This document shows positions 22,835 through 34,884 of a stretch of DNA of 64,000 nt, piece by piece. Every line of letters begins with the position of its first letter. The first letter of the stretch is position 1. Made by a program: the position numbers and the translations under genes. The DNA lies in contig JAKSYS010000012.1 in assembly GCA_022925895.1 (NCBI GenBank), forward strand, positions 124,001 to 188,000, in the 5' to 3' direction. The DNA is from Fragilaria crotonensis. Lineage: Eukaryota > Bacillariophyta > Fragilariophyceae > Fragilariales > Fragilariaceae. The notes below the pieces were generated by a model. That model made no database searches. It saw only the letters and a list, made by a program, of their open reading frames with translations, and was not told the origin of the DNA.

Positions 22835-25800
22835 ATATAAACTGTAACGAAAACAGTAGTCGAAGTAGTCAAAACGAATCTTGGTTTGCTGCTTCGTTCA
22901 GATCGGACATAGCATGACATGTCGCATGTTACGTACTTGTACAACTACGACAAATCCAAATCATCAGCAAATGACAACTCCGGCGCCTTTTTCACCACGC
23001 CACCATCTGCAGTGCTGTCCTCTTGTGAACGAGGACGCGGGACGCGGGAGTAGCTACTGATGGATCCATAATACAAGCAAAGCAGAGGAGGCCGTAGAAT
23101 TGTCGTTATTACAAACGATGTTGTAGATTTGTTCTTTTCTTACCGGCACTAGCTAGTAGTAGTGGTAGTACGCACTCGACTACTGTAGTCTGCAAGAACT
23201 CTGTCAGCCAATCAGCAACCTTCATTTTTATGTCGCGAAGGAACATGGAATTTCAGTGCACTGTGGTCCGTTTCGGTCGGCCAACCGAAATTAACTTCTT
23301 TTCGGTTGCGAATAGGTTATGGTCACAGGGACAACCAAAATGACAAAAGCTTCATAACCCGTTAAGGACAAAAGGGGGCCCATGGTAAGGGATGATTTTT
23401 GTGACAACCAAAACCAAAATGACCCAAGACTCGTTTTGGTTTCGGTTTTGGTGGCAAGATAAGGATTGGCCTCACACCGCGTGATATTTCGTGAACAAAG
23501 TAATAAATCCAAAAAGCCCGGGGTTGGGTGGCACTATTTGAGTTTTTTGTGCACCATCAGATCTACATTTGAACATCGAACACATCAATTGTGAGTGCAT
23601 TCCGCTTCAATGGAAAGTGAACCAAAATAATGCCAAACATAATTATGACCAGGACTGCTAATGCTAGTTCCTCATGCACTTCTCTTGATGCAATAGCTTG
23701 GAGGCAAGGTTGGTCTTGATCAAAGATAATGGCTATGGTGAAAGGAGGCTGTTGGTGAGTTTTGGTGATCAACAATACTGTAGCTATATGGGGTACCACT
23801 GTCTCTGAGAAACAGTGGCATGGCCGGTGCTGGAAGGCTAAAAATGGGTAATATAATCCTAAATACAAATCATTTTGATTTGGTGATATAGTAGAAATGG
23901 ACATTCAAATAATGTAAGCCACTTTTCATTGTTTGTAAAAGACAATAGGTAAACATTTGGGTGATATTGCAATTTCCTGTTATATAAAACACTAGTAGTA
24001 AAAACTTGATTTACTAGTACTGATTATTGCTAATTCTTATTTGGTTGCTTGCTTGTAGTATGGTTATACAGCTACTAAAACTTACAAAAAATCAAAATCA
24101 TAGTAGTTACATAGTACACATGTGCATTGTGATCTCGGTAAGAAAATTGGTTGTCTGCAAGCCAGCCTGTCATTGTGTCAAACTAATTGATGAGAAGAAA
24201 TCATCTCTTGATCTTATTCTTAAGAAGAACTCTTCTCAAGAACTTTGTGAACTTATTCACCAGAAGATTTCATCCATCCACATTGTTCTCATGACAGTCT
24301 TAGTACTTAAAAAGAAGAGGGTAGTATCTAGTTGCAGACTTGTTTATGAGAAGATTTTGTCTCATGAACTTGTTCATGAGATGCTGGTATCTAATTGTGA
24401 ACTTAATTGTCAGAAGGTATTGATGTAATTCTCTCAAGCCTACATTCTTTGCATTCATGATGCCAGCCAGCTTATCTTGACATCATCATATAGTAGTCGT
24501 ATTTTCACATGACTCAAACTGATGACCCTAAAACCTCTGTTAATTTGGGGTTAAGCTGTCCCTGTACAAGTTGGTAATCACATAGTAGCTAGTCAATAAA
24601 TGGCTGATTACTGCACCACCTTTACACATTTTTTGCAGCTGAACAATTCTGGACAATTGCTGCTGAGAACAATGAGGATGTCAATCAAGTTCCTCAGCTG
24701 GGAGAACCCCCTGATGATAACGACTCTCATGAAGGCAATCAGATGATCATAATTGTACTGGCAACATATTTGGATTTTTAGGAAGGGACTGATGTAAAAG
24801 TATTGTAAAAACTTGTGTTCCCATGATGGTAAGGTCTGCGTTGTCCCAGGCGATAAGAAAACCATCAACTGCCTGCTTTCTCCACACAATGTTATCGGTG
24901 TAGTAGGCTGTCGCAAGACTGTACAACCACATACTCGCTCCCAATGTTGAATCAGTTCTGGTCAACTCTAAAGCTTGGTCAGACTCAGTCACTTAGAACC
25001 TAATCAAGGCACAACTTCCTCGGAAGGGGTACTCACCTGTAAATGACCGTTTTTGATGTATTGTATCTGTAGATCGTAAACAAGCGTTGCCCTTTGATAC
25101 TGTCAATCTCTAATGACATGAACAAGGCACTTCTGGATGCGGCTACTTCAAAATTTTGGGTAGGCGTCGCCTGTTATAGTTTAAATTTTAAATTACTTCC
25201 ACAAGTTGATTAACTACCAAAACAACTACAAGTACCGCAGCAGCTCGATGAGCACAAATCGTAATGACTACGAAGTCGGAAAAGACCGTAATCAGCCAAC
25301 CCTAATGGTACAGTAGTTGATACTTGCATACTACTACATGTACCGGTAGAGAGTACAGTACTACCGGTAGTATGATATTCGTACCGTTCGGCGTATGACG
25401 CAGTCGTGACGCGTCGTGCTGTCGTCCGGACTCCCCAGAAACCCGAACTACCAGTATTGTTGTACCGGCACCCGTTCAGTTCTGATACTGTAGACGACGA
25501 ACGAGGACCACAAAAATGAACATGCATCAATACGAACTCCAACGATCGCATAGTTGCTGCATCATCCACTGTAAAATCAATACCTGATTCCACGCAGTTT
25601 CGTAAGATCTGGGCCATTGCACCAAACATCACGATCATACGACGGGTATTAGTCACTTGTCACGATTTGGAGGAGGAGCTCGATTGTCGCTACGTCGCAA
25701 ACATCATTTTTGTTTCCTTCCAACTCTGGACACAACGTCGTCATCCGGTTCATCGCATACACTATTTCTGACTTCGACCCATTCGACTATTGCTACAACT

Positions 25801-25855
25801 CCACAATAGCTCGACTTCAATAATCAAACGCTACGCCACCCAGCACACAACAACA
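22835..25855. other. 3-kb spacer, no gene recognised
   Basis: No supportable gene. Near 23,400-23,455 an imperfect inverted repeat of CCAAAACCAAAATG against CGTTTTGGTTTCGG is visible. At 24,187-24,425 degenerate units around GAACTT.TTCA..AGAAGAT recur in one frame, giving a low-complexity open frame of 133 codons (24,027-24,428) that I do not accept as a gene. The last 200 bases should hold the mS35 promoter. Confidence 0.4.
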
Positions 25856-26500
25856 ATGGTGGCCAAACACATCTCAACATCAGTGCGATCGGCAATTTCG
25901 AGAACATGCTCAAGGTCAAGATTGGCAACAACATCATCGACATCTCGATCAACCACGGCAGATCGAACCTTCTCTACAATGTCTCCAAACAACGGCAACT
26001 CCGATTACGTTTCTCCCTTCGCAGAATTCTTCGAACAGGTCAAGAACAACACGTATCCCCACGCTGACGTCGACTTTGATCCTCCCGAACCACCCAAGTA
26101 TCTCAAATGTGGTATCCCCGAAGATGCTCTTCGCTTCTACACTGAATCATACGGTCGTCTTCAACTCGCCCCTCACGTGCAGCCCTGGGAGCATCGCGTC
26201 CGGGTCCGCGTCTCGTTGGACGACATGCCCCTCCAGACGCCGTTGGAAACGAAATTGGTAAAAGAAATTGTTGGAACACGATTGAAGGACAAGATATTGC
26301 AACTCTCCAGCAACCAATTTGGTAGTCGCATTGAAAATAAGCGACATTTGGTCACCATGCTGGATCGTATCGTTCTTGGGGCGAAACAGTTGGCGAAGGA
26401 AATTGAATCGTCGTCGGCGACCTCGCAGCAGCAGGAGGCTATTATGCAGGATGACTTCACGTCCACCTCTTCCACAAATGATGTTGTCGAAGGTTTCTGA
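25856..26500 (+). CDS. MRPS35: mitochondrial small-subunit ribosomal protein mS35
   Basis: 214 residues from the ATG at 25,856 (context ACAACAATGG). The frame is open further upstream but has no earlier ATG. The first 50 residues are rich in Ser, Thr and Arg and lack acidic residues, as in a mitochondrial presequence. From about residue 100 the protein matches the MRP-S28 domain of mS35: PHVQPWEHRVRVRVSLDDMP, a KLVKEIVGTRLKDK block, then FGSRIENKRHLVTMLDRIV. In that family this region packs into the small subunit of the mitoribosome. The tail is Ser/Gln-rich. No intron is needed. Confidence is high for the family and moderate for the exact start. Confidence 0.8.
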   Translation: MVAKHISTSVRSAISRTCSRSRLATTSSTSRSTTADRTFSTMSPNNGNSDYVSPFAEFFEQVKNNTYPHADVDFDPPEPPKYLKCGIPEDALRFYTESYGRLQLAPHVQPWEHRVRVRVSLDDMPLQTPLETKLVKEIVGTRLKDKILQLSSNQFGSRIENKRHLVTMLDRIVLGAKQLAKEIESSSATSQQQEAIMQDDFTSTSSTNDVVEGF

Positions 26501-27344
26501 TGCGGATTTACCTGAGGATACTCCTGCATCGGAAAAGTTGTAGGCTTCCAGGAATCAAGGTCACGTTGACAATTTTTTTGTAGAAGTACCAGGTAGTGCT
26601 TTCTCGTTTTCAACTTTCATTCCATTATTGTAATACTGAAGTACTACGACTTTATACACGACTATATCGCTTCATCAAGGTATCACATACATTCCAAATT
26701 TGTGTGCACTCCTCCACACATGACTAATGCGAACATGTGGAATTAATTGGCTGCAGCCTGCAGCGGATGGATAAATCTGCGTTAAGTATGTGTTTATCTA
26801 CAACTAGCAAGAGCGAGCGAGGGACGGTTTAGTTGGGCTCCACCAGTCGAGACCTCGGGATCGCCCACCAACGAAAAACTAAAAATCCAGAAACGTAGAA
26901 GTCAATTTCACAATGAAGGAAGGCAGACGGGCGACAAGTAGCGTTTGTCAGTAGAGAGAGCAGGATGGCGCGCGCAACACAACTCCGACAGAGGTGATGT
27001 AGTTTTAGTGCTGAGTGCAGAGCACAACAAGGTCAAGGCAATGGTGAATTTCCCCCGAAACAACAAATGGATGGTTACTACAGTACCTACAAAGCAGAGA
27101 AATTAACCATTCTCTAACAGAGAAAGTACGACACAAAACTTGGTGCTATTGCCACTCCATAACAATAAATATAATAGACCAACCCCAAATGCTGTCAGAG
27201 TGGTAAGAGGCGTGTGCGCCGAAGACATTCATAACACATACATCATTTGAATTGTTCCTTCCCTGTTTGTTCTTCTTACTTGGATTCCAGAATCACTGCA
27301 GCGGAGGCGGCATGCGTGCACATGAGGTATCGTGTCGTTTTTTA
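26501..27344. other. spacer between mS35 and the Myb gene (tail to tail)
   Basis: Both flanking genes end here. AT-rich sequence without frames worth noting; it probably holds the two 3' untranslated regions. Confidence 0.4.
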
Positions 27345-29293
27345 TTACAATTGACGATCTGTGCCTGCCGGAGCTGATGCTTCAGAGCCCTGGTCACCAC
27401 CACCTCCGCCGCTACTGCCACCGAATCGTCCTCCCCCTCCGCCTCTTCCACCAGAAGGAGGAGACTGACCGTACCCATGCGGTGGATAATGCCCTGGCGG
27501 AGGTGGCATGTTTTCACCACCGCCAGGCGGAGGTCCCTCTTTTGTTGGAGAAGTATTGGCGCTCCCATCTCCATCTTTGGCAGAAGAACCATCTCCTCCT
27601 GGAGCCGATGCATGATGCGATGACGGCGATCGATGAGCTCCAGGAGGAAGTGGCGGAGGTGGGCCATATCCAGGGTGATGGTAATGGTGAGGTGGTGGCA
27701 TGTGACTGTAACTCGGCGGATACATGTAATGGCCATGCCCAGGGTGTCCTTCCTGTCCTCCAGGAGGAGGAGGGCCTTGTGGCAGTGGTGGTGGAGGATA
27801 ATATCCTCCAGCGCTAGGATGTGGTGGATAATGGTGATGCTGCGGATGCATCTGATGCGGGTATGGCGGTGGATGACCAGAAGTTGCCTGATGGTACGGG
27901 CCACCGCCCCATGATGGAGGAGGTTGTTGTGGCGGCGCATGAGCCGGACCTCCCATGGAATGCATCATTTGGACTTGCTGAAGCGCAGCGGCAATCAGTT
28001 TCTTTGGCGAAGGCGAGAAACAAATGGGTTAGCAGGCTTATCAGCACAAATCGATCGAATTTCACAGGAACTGAGTCGAGGTGAAACTTACTTCTTTTCC
28101 GTGTTGTTGGAACTTTCGTTGAATGGTGGAATACCAATGATTCTTCACATCGTTATCTGATCTTCCCGGCAGCTGCTTGGCTATGTTCGCCCATCGATTC
28201 CCATGATGTTCGTGAAGCGCTATGAGCACTGCCTCTTCGTCATCAGTCCATTCACCTTTCTTAAGTTCCGGATCCAGATGGTTGACAAAACGTTCCCGGC
28301 ATTGCTTTCCCTGTCGCCCCGGCAAATGCGCAGCAATCTTGGCCCATTTCCGGCCATAGAGTTGTCGCTTGTCGCGCAGAATATTGTCCTCTTCAGCAGT
28401 CCATGACCCCTTCCCCTTGATGACTGGTGGAGTGGATAGTGTTTGCCATTTTGTCAAACAGTCAATTGCAGTCTTTCCAGTGAAATTATGGGCAACTTCA
28501 TTCCATCGAGGTGATGCTGTGACATTTTTGTTGGGCGAGAAAAAGAAGAGGGCAAAATACATTTTCATTAGTTTCATCGGTCGATCAAGCCACTGTTGAA
28601 GAATGCGATCACGGCAAACACGAACTTACAATCTGAGTATGCTTCCACTAGTTTTCGCAACAGATCAACTTCTTCGAGAGACCAAGCTACTAGATCAGCT
28701 TCCTTTTTTGGCTTCTTCGTAGGTCTGGTCTTGCTTCCGGCAGGTGAAGCTGCCTGGGAGTCATCGGCATCATCCGACGTTCCTCCACGTCCTCCTCCAC
28801 CACCACCATCCAGCTTCATGAAGCGCCGGAGGCATTGAACAGGAGTTTTCCCAGCGATGGACTTAGCGATTTCATCCCAATCATCCTCATCGTCATCATT
28901 TTCCTCGTCCGCCCCACGCTTCTTTCGATCGGCAAGGACAGCCCGTAACAGCTCATCGTCATCAGCGTCGGTCCACAATACCATGCTTGATGCCGCCTTC
29001 TTGCTGCTTGCGGGTGAAGACTTCTTGTCACTCTCTTCGCCCTCCTCCTCCTCGTCACCATCATCAGCATCTTCTTCTTCGTCATCGTCATTCTCATCAG
29101 TAGCCTTCCGTTTCTTGTTCATCTCGCCCTCCACTTGGTCTTGATCGACTTGGGCCTCGTCCTCCTTTGCATCGCCATCATTTGGTTGTTGTTGCGCTTG
29201 AGTTTCGCCTGGTGTTTCATCCTTTTTAATATCATCCTCTTTATCTTCATCCTCTGATGCCTTGGGCTTTGCGGCTTTCCGTGTCGGGGGCAT
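27345..29293 (-). CDS. Myb-family protein: extra SANT repeat, R1R2R3 Myb and Pro/His/Gly-rich tail
   Basis: Three exons, 29,293-28,630, 28,516-28,092 and 27,977-27,345, with introns of 113 and 114 bases (both GTAAGT donors, CAG acceptors), give 573 residues in one frame. Start is the ATG at 29,293 (MPPTRKAAKPK). An acidic Asp/Glu/Lys region covers residues 10-95. A SANT-like repeat follows (VLWTDADDDELLRAVL ... GKTPVQCLRRFMKL), then Myb R1 (WSLEEVDLLRKLV ... rebuilt across intron 1), R2 (GSWTAEEDNIL ... ERFVNHLDPEL) and R3 (GEWTDDEEAVLIALHEHHG ... NDVKNHWYSTI). R2 and R3 have the c-Myb tryptophan pattern for DNA recognition. The last 200 residues are Pro/Gly/His/Tyr-rich and end in a poly-Gly segment. 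Probably a nuclear transcription factor or RNA-processing factor; targets unknown. Confidence 0.85.
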
Positions 29294-30813
29294 GTTGTTG
29301 TAGTTGGTACAAACAAGCCAGAGAGACCGTGCAAACAAGCCACTTCGTTGGAATGAAAGGAGATTGGGTGTGCCCTCAGCAGTGGTAGCACTATTATGTA
29401 TGTGTGTTGGGAGTGGATGGAGGCGTGCTGCTGCCGTTATGTTGGGGTGGTTTCAGGTCCCCAAAAGAGTACCCAAAGCACTCGATAGTATTAGGAACGT
29501 GACAATTAAGATGTGTGACTTCCCCCGACGGTATTGATACCAGAATATCTGGGGCGATGTATAGTATACCAATGACCTTGCTTGGTGTAGTTTAGCGACC
29601 AAGGTAGATAGGGTGCGCACAAAGTCGCCAACTATGTGATACCGTTGTGATGCTGTTTTTGTGGGATATCTTCGTGCCAAGGGTATTCAACAAATAAACG
29701 CACACTCACGTCCACACTTGAAGACTCTCTCTCTCGCTTGCAGTTGAAACACACGTCAACCAACACAAAACACCCGAACAACACTCTCTACTAATACAAG
29801 TCTTTCAGAGACGACAAGAAGTCTCCAAACATACACAAACTGGAACGATGTTACAACAAATAGATCACTCGCGAGAGAAGCAAAATTTCCAGCAAGTTGC
29901 GCGCACTGTGTATGTAATATATGAATAATACGCCACATAACCGAAGGGTGCAGCTGCGTACTGGGTTCTTTGTATCATTGACAAATACATTTATGTATGA
30001 TTCAAATTACAGTTAACGCCTCACGGTTAATTCCTATATACATTCTAGTAGTTCCTCAATCATCTCTGACCGTCGAACAACGCACGTTAAATCCTGCCCT
30101 GGCGATGGTACTAATATAGTTTCGAGAAGGTTTCGTAAGCGTTGAAATTTTTTAGAATCTTGCTAGTTATATAGCAAATTGCCGTTTCAGTGTGAACGTC
30201 GCAGTAAAATCAATTTGGGATTAATAAAACACGCATGCTATATCCATATAGGAAAGCATACATTTTATTCGAACTACACATTTAGTGTTTATATGTGTGC
30301 GTGCGTATATGTGTGTGTTAGCGAGGACCACACACACACGTATCCAAGTGCGGACTCGCTTGTTGTTCGCCAGGTTGCAGCCACGAATCTCAGTTGGAGA
30401 AATGGGAGAAGAATAGGAGGTGCTCCGTGCTCCAAAAATTGATGAGTTCGAAACTGTTACGGACATTCCATGTATTTGTCAATAGGATTCGTTAGTGCGG
30501 AGAAACTAAGCGAGTGTCACTCGATTTTGGACGTCAATAATCATTAATAATATAATTTGAAATAAAAAGATAAGTTTGACACTTGACCCCTTCATACGAT
30601 TTGCATGAGTCATGCGAGGGTCTATGAGTTGGACATGCAACTGCGTGAGTTTAGCTTACAATAAATCTCAACTCTTGATGCTGGCCTCCGCGGATGCCTT
30701 CATTCGCCTAAACTGCATGCATCTAGGCATAGTAGATAACAGTAGGACACACTATGCATCCATTACTTCGAGCTTCGTGGAGATAGTCGGCACCTAGTGG
30801 GAGCTTATGGAGG
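29294..30813. other. spacer, promoter side of the Myb gene
   Basis: No gene seen in 1.5 kb. Contains a short alternating TG/CA tract near 30,290-30,340. Confidence 0.4.
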
Positions 30814-33213
30814 CTATCGTCCATAGTAGGAACGTTGCGGGCCTCCTCCAGGACCCACAGAAGACGCAGCATTATACGTAAGGTCAAATGAGGTCCCCAG
30901 CCTTCCAGTTTCTTTGGCAAAGTTGATGCGCAGAACACCTCCGTTCAAGACCGTACCAGACAGAGCCGCCCGGGCCGTGACGGCTGCCATACGATCTCCA
31001 GTGTTCACAAACGCGAAGTTTCCTTTCAATACACAACCAGTGATGATGGCGTGTTGACCAAAGAGATTGCGAATCTCAGCCTCAGTGGTCGAAGGCCCGT
31101 AACCAGCAACAAACAGATTCTTCGTCGCAGGGTTGCCACGATCATCACGAACGCTGTTCACATCAATCTGACCCATTCCAAGGGCGGGTTGTATCGGCGG
31201 CGCACTCATGGCAGCCACTGGTGGCTGTTGTTGTTGAACCATGCCCATGCCGGGGACAACTCCGGATGAAAGACCGGCACCTCCTCCACGTCCATAGATG
31301 GATGCAGCGGGAGGAGGTACACTTTCTCGATCACGCCGCTGCGCCATATTGATGCGGATGGGCATGCCACCCAACAGGGCACCAGTCAAGTTTTCTTTAG
31401 CATTTTGAGCTCCTGCCACATCGTTTGTGTTTACGAAGCAAAACCCATTCTTCATGACCACTTCCTTGACTCGAACATACGGCGAAAATAAGGCAATGAT
31501 GTCTGCTTGGGTCGTGGTAGGACCATAACCGGCCATGTGAAGGTTTGCCTCTGTGTTTTTGTCTCCTCGATAGCTCGCAACTGGAGCAGCGGCGGCGGAG
31601 CCAGGTCCGTAGTGAGATGATGCCGGCTGGCCGTACGTTGCCACCGGAGCAGTCGCAGCTGGTCCATATGCAGACGGTGGGGTTCTGCCGTAGGTTTGTT
31701 GTGGAATTTGCATTTGGCCGTATGATGTGCTATATGCCTGCACCGCCGGCTGCTGAACAGCATTCGGCATACTTTGACCGAGGGTTTGCACAAGAGCCAT
31801 CAAGTTCTGCTGGTCGTACATTCCATTAGCGTCAACGAAAGTATTCAACAGGCTAGGGTTGGAGGCGATCGTTTGCAATGCTTGGACGTTCGATCCGACC
31901 AAGAAGAGAGGAAGCCCCATTGCTTGAACCATTTCTACAGTAGCACCAATCGACGCAGGTGGTGGGGGAGGAGGCGGGGGGTACGCACTGGCGTAGGGAG
32001 CTCCATAGGACGCAGCACCATAGGGTGCAGCGACAGGGATTGGAAGCGTTGGAATTGCAATAGGAGCCGGCACGGGTACCGGAACCTCCTGCGGCACAAA
32101 GAAGGGAATTGGCATTGGCACGCTCGACTGCACTGCCTGCATATCCAATGCTGTTTCAACATCAGTCATTTGGGCCGGACTACTAGGTACTAAATTCTCT
32201 GAAACGTATCGAACAGCAGATACAGATGCCATGCGGGCCACCTGGGTAATTATCTCCTTCGATTCAACAACTGCTTTGGTCACATCTGTGCGTTCAGGGG
32301 TAACTGGTGCTTCGCGCCAAGACGTCGTGGCTCGCATGGCTGGCGAAAAGATGTCGAAGTCGTCGTCGTCGGTTAGTTTCTTCTTTTTGGCCTCGGCAAA
32401 CAGTTCCTTTTCTCGAAGACGATCCCTCTTGCTTCGATCAGACCAAGAGACAAGGGCATCCTTATCTGCTTCGGCATTCACCGGTTGCTCGCCTCGATTA
32501 CCTTCAATTTCACGAGCATGTTCCAGGCTCCCTCCAAAATGATCAGACCATTTGACTCGCTTGTTGGAGGATTTTTTCGGTTTCGCCTGTGGTGCAGATT
32601 CGGTCGTAGTGGGAGGAGTACTTTCCATGGACGGAGCCATTAGTGATTTTATCGACATCGCTGGTTTCGAAGCAGGTTTAGACCTAGGGACGGGAGCCAC
32701 TTTCTTCATCAAATCGGAGAAAGTATCTGTCTTTGCTTTCTTGGCAATGCCATTGGTAGTTGGAAGGTCAAGAACGCGCTTGTTGTTTACCGGCGACGTG
32801 TCGAGCTCTTTTAGTGCCTTCACTGAAGCATTCCATGAGTCCTTGACAGTTTGAACTCGAGCCTTGATAGCAGATTCGTTCAGCGTGCCGGCGCAAATCT
32901 TGTGCTTATCGACAGACCCCACTTTCTTGCCCATACCAGAATCGCGCACTTGGGATTTAGTGACCGGGAGGCTAGCAATACTTGAGAGGAAATACAGTAG
33001 AAAGTCGACCCCCCCAACGGTGCCCGTCAATATGTCATCAAGCCATGGACGCAACGACGTGAGCAAACCGTTGGAAAGGATTCGATGTAAAGATTCATTA
33101 TTCGAGGGTGTTGCGGCTAGAATAGCAAGTAGCACACATCGTCGCTGCTCTAAAGCAGCAACTTTGTTCGAGTTTTCTGCGACACCAGGGATGTTGTCAA
33201 TACTTTGGGACAT
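30814..33213 (-). CDS. PNUTS-like nuclear protein: TFIIS-N domain, PP1-docking motif and two RRMs
   Basis: 799 residues in one exon. Residues 25-135 match the TFIIS N-terminal (LW) fold: RRCVLLAILAATP, LLTSLRPWL, then VDFLLYFLSSIASLPVT and GMGKKVGSVDKHK. Residues 219-222 are RVKW inside NKRVKWSDHFGG, a fit to the RVxF/W motif that docks protein phosphatase 1. The middle is low-complexity (Pro/Ala/Tyr/Gln). RRM1 is near 552-625 (LHMAGYG as RNP2, NGFCFVNT as RNP1) and RRM2 near 693-765 (LFVAGYG, GNFAFVNT). The tail is Gly-rich. Animal PNUTS joins TFIIS-N and a PP1 motif in the complex that dephosphorylates RNA polymerase II at termination; there it carries a CCCH finger, here two RRMs. Domains are secure; the PNUTS-like role is inference. 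An alternative is an unrelated 3'-end processing factor. Confidence 0.82.
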   Translation of the reverse strand: MSQSIDNIPGVAENSNKVAALEQRRCVLLAILAATPSNNESLHRILSNGLLTSLRPWLDDILTGTVGGVDFLLYFLSSIASLPVTKSQVRDSGMGKKVGSVDKHKICAGTLNESAIKARVQTVKDSWNASVKALKELDTSPVNNKRVLDLPTTNGIAKKAKTDTFSDLMKKVAPVPRSKPASKPAMSIKSLMAPSMESTPPTTTESAPQAKPKKSSNKRVKWSDHFGGSLEHAREIEGNRGEQPVNAEADKDALVSWSDRSKRDRLREKELFAEAKKKKLTDDDDFDIFSPAMRATTSWREAPVTPERTDVTKAVVESKEIITQVARMASVSAVRYVSENLVPSSPAQMTDVETALDMQAVQSSVPMPIPFFVPQEVPVPVPAPIAIPTLPIPVAAPYGAASYGAPYASAYPPPPPPPPASIGATVEMVQAMGLPLFLVGSNVQALQTIASNPSLLNTFVDANGMYDQQNLMALVQTLGQSMPNAVQQPAVQAYSTSYGQMQIPQQTYGRTPPSAYGPAATAPVATYGQPASSHYGPGSAAAAPVASYRGDKNTEANLHMAGYGPTTTQADIIALFSPYVRVKEVVMKNGFCFVNTNDVAGAQNAKENLTGALLGGMPIRINMAQRRDRESVPPPAASIYGRGGGAGLSSGVVPGMGMVQQQQPPVAAMSAPPIQPALGMGQIDVNSVRDDRGNPATKNLFVAGYGPSTTEAEIRNLFGQHAIITGCVLKGNFAFVNTGDRMAAVTARAALSGTVLNGGVLRINFAKETGRLGTSFDLTYNAASSVGPGGGPQRSYYGR

Positions 33214-34441
33214 CTACATGCACAAGAGAAAGAGGGCGGGTAAGAAAGCGATGCACAGGATAAGAAAGAGAGTTCAAACATCAGAAAGACTTCAGTGCTG
33301 TACTTGGGTCTCTACAGCCTGGCATGTTGAGCGACGATCCGACTGCTAGATTGTCAACCGACTGCAAGGTCGTCTTAGTGAACGTGCACCAGTAGCCTAT
33401 CACACACACCATAGTTCGAACGAGGTATGTTGTTGCATATCGAATTTCTTTCAATGATAAATCTTCGATGTATAGTGCTAATTGAAATGAGCAACGGTAG
33501 GTATGCAGCTGAAGCCAAGAACCGTGATGATTTCAGTGGCATCGCACTGATCAGCAGCGGTACAGCTATACTTGAGAAGCCCAGCAAAGAGCATGGTCAA
33601 AGTTTTAGTGAGGAGTCCAGACGCGACTTCCATACCACAACCGACTCAGAATGCGCAGCTTGAATCTGAAACACATGCCATGACCTAGTCCAGCATTAAG
33701 TCCACTCAACGGCTTCACGTCTGGTCCGCCTACTTCAGGCGAAATGGAATAGGATTCGTTCCTCGAACAGCAACAGAAGCAGTTAAGCTAAACTGATATG
33801 TCATACGACGTCAGGGAGCAGTCTAGCGTGAAGTACAGGCTTGGTTTGCTCCATGGTCGATGACTTCATGCTTTGTAGATCTACTTGAATTGCAAGCATT
33901 TCCATACCAAGGTAGCAGAAGTCTCACGACTTGCACGCAACGTCATGGACTTCCAAGTACATCGATCACGACGCCGATCCATTAAGCCGATAGCACTACG
34001 GCTAATTGCTCTAAGCTAGCCTGATGAGCTACAGGATTCCACGACAAGCGATCCACAACTATGACTGGAGGGAAAGCCATCACTTCGACTCAAAGATTCC
34101 GTATATTTTGGAGTTATTGATCCGGGGCCATGCAGCAATCAGAGACAGGCGACGTTGATCGCGACGACTCCCTGAGGGATAAGGTCTTGAGAAGGATCCA
34201 CGCAGATTCATTCCACCGCAACCGCGTCCTTAGTGAAGGGATTGGGTCTCGAAAGCCTAGCAGCTTCTCGTTGGACAGAAGAGCCTTTCAGGGCGATACC
34301 TCAACTTTCTGGACTCAGGAGCCAATAGCATCGAAGGCAATCAAGCAACTATTGTAGCTGAAGAATTGGCTTGTTCGCAGTCTTCAGAGAAATTGTTGCA
34401 AGTCTCGGAATTGTGACTCCCCAGTACGGACGTAGGTGAAT
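33214..34441. other. spacer, no supportable gene
   Basis: Promoter side of the RRM gene. Short frames such as plus 34,130-34,357 look protein-like but match no family I recognise. Confidence 0.35.
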
Positions 34442-34884
34442 TCAACTCCGCATTTTCAACCAAGTCGTCTAGCAGCCATCAAGCGAAACAAAGAATTCGT
34501 CGAATGCTCCGGAAAAACATCACAAACTCACCTCTAATAGCTCCTGAAAGTCGTCAGCAACGTGGGGTTCTGAACCTAGAGAAATACCTGAACGACGGAC
34601 GTGAGACACATACATATCCACGCGAGAACAGAAGAAACCTCACAGACACACGTACTATTTGGGGCAGCGAGATCCAAAATGCGACTGATCAAGGCGTCGA
34701 AAGCGACGTCTCCCACGTTTCTTTCGTCACCCAATAGCGTGGGAGGACAACTGCCGTTGTCTCGGACGCGTTGCAAGAGAGACATGGAAACGGTGAGTAC
34801 AACAAGGACTGAAATGATGTTGCGGCGTTGAGAAACGGGTGAGTAGTGCGCGTGTGAGTTGTGGAACCCTCTCAATCTTTCCAT
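34442..34884 (-). CDS. possible small spliced membrane protein (uncertain)
   Basis: An ATG at 34,884 starts a frame with a hydrophobic segment (NIISVLVVLTVSMSLL) near residues 23-38. A consensus donor (GTACGT, first base at 34,655) and a pyrimidine-rich CAG acceptor give a 68-base intron. A 56-base second exon (34,587-34,532) stays open and ends at a consensus GTGAGT donor. A 63-base intron ending CTAG at 34,469 would then lead to an early stop at 34,442, giving about 103 residues. Splice signals are good, but no homology is recognised, and plus-strand frames overlap the locus. Later 3' splicing could differ. Confidence 0.25.

Noticed and set aside
24027-24428. 133-codon frame rich in Leu, Lys and Ser
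   Set aside because: Produced by degenerate tandem words; no domain and no signal of a gene start.
25210-25656. 148-codon minus-strand frame upstream of mS35
   Set aside because: Begins with GTG, has no motif, and lies in a GTAC-rich promoter area.
27293-27940. 215-codon antisense frame and plus-strand frames over the Myb tail
   Set aside because: Shadows of the Pro/His/Gly-rich exon 3, whose repeated codons leave other frames open.
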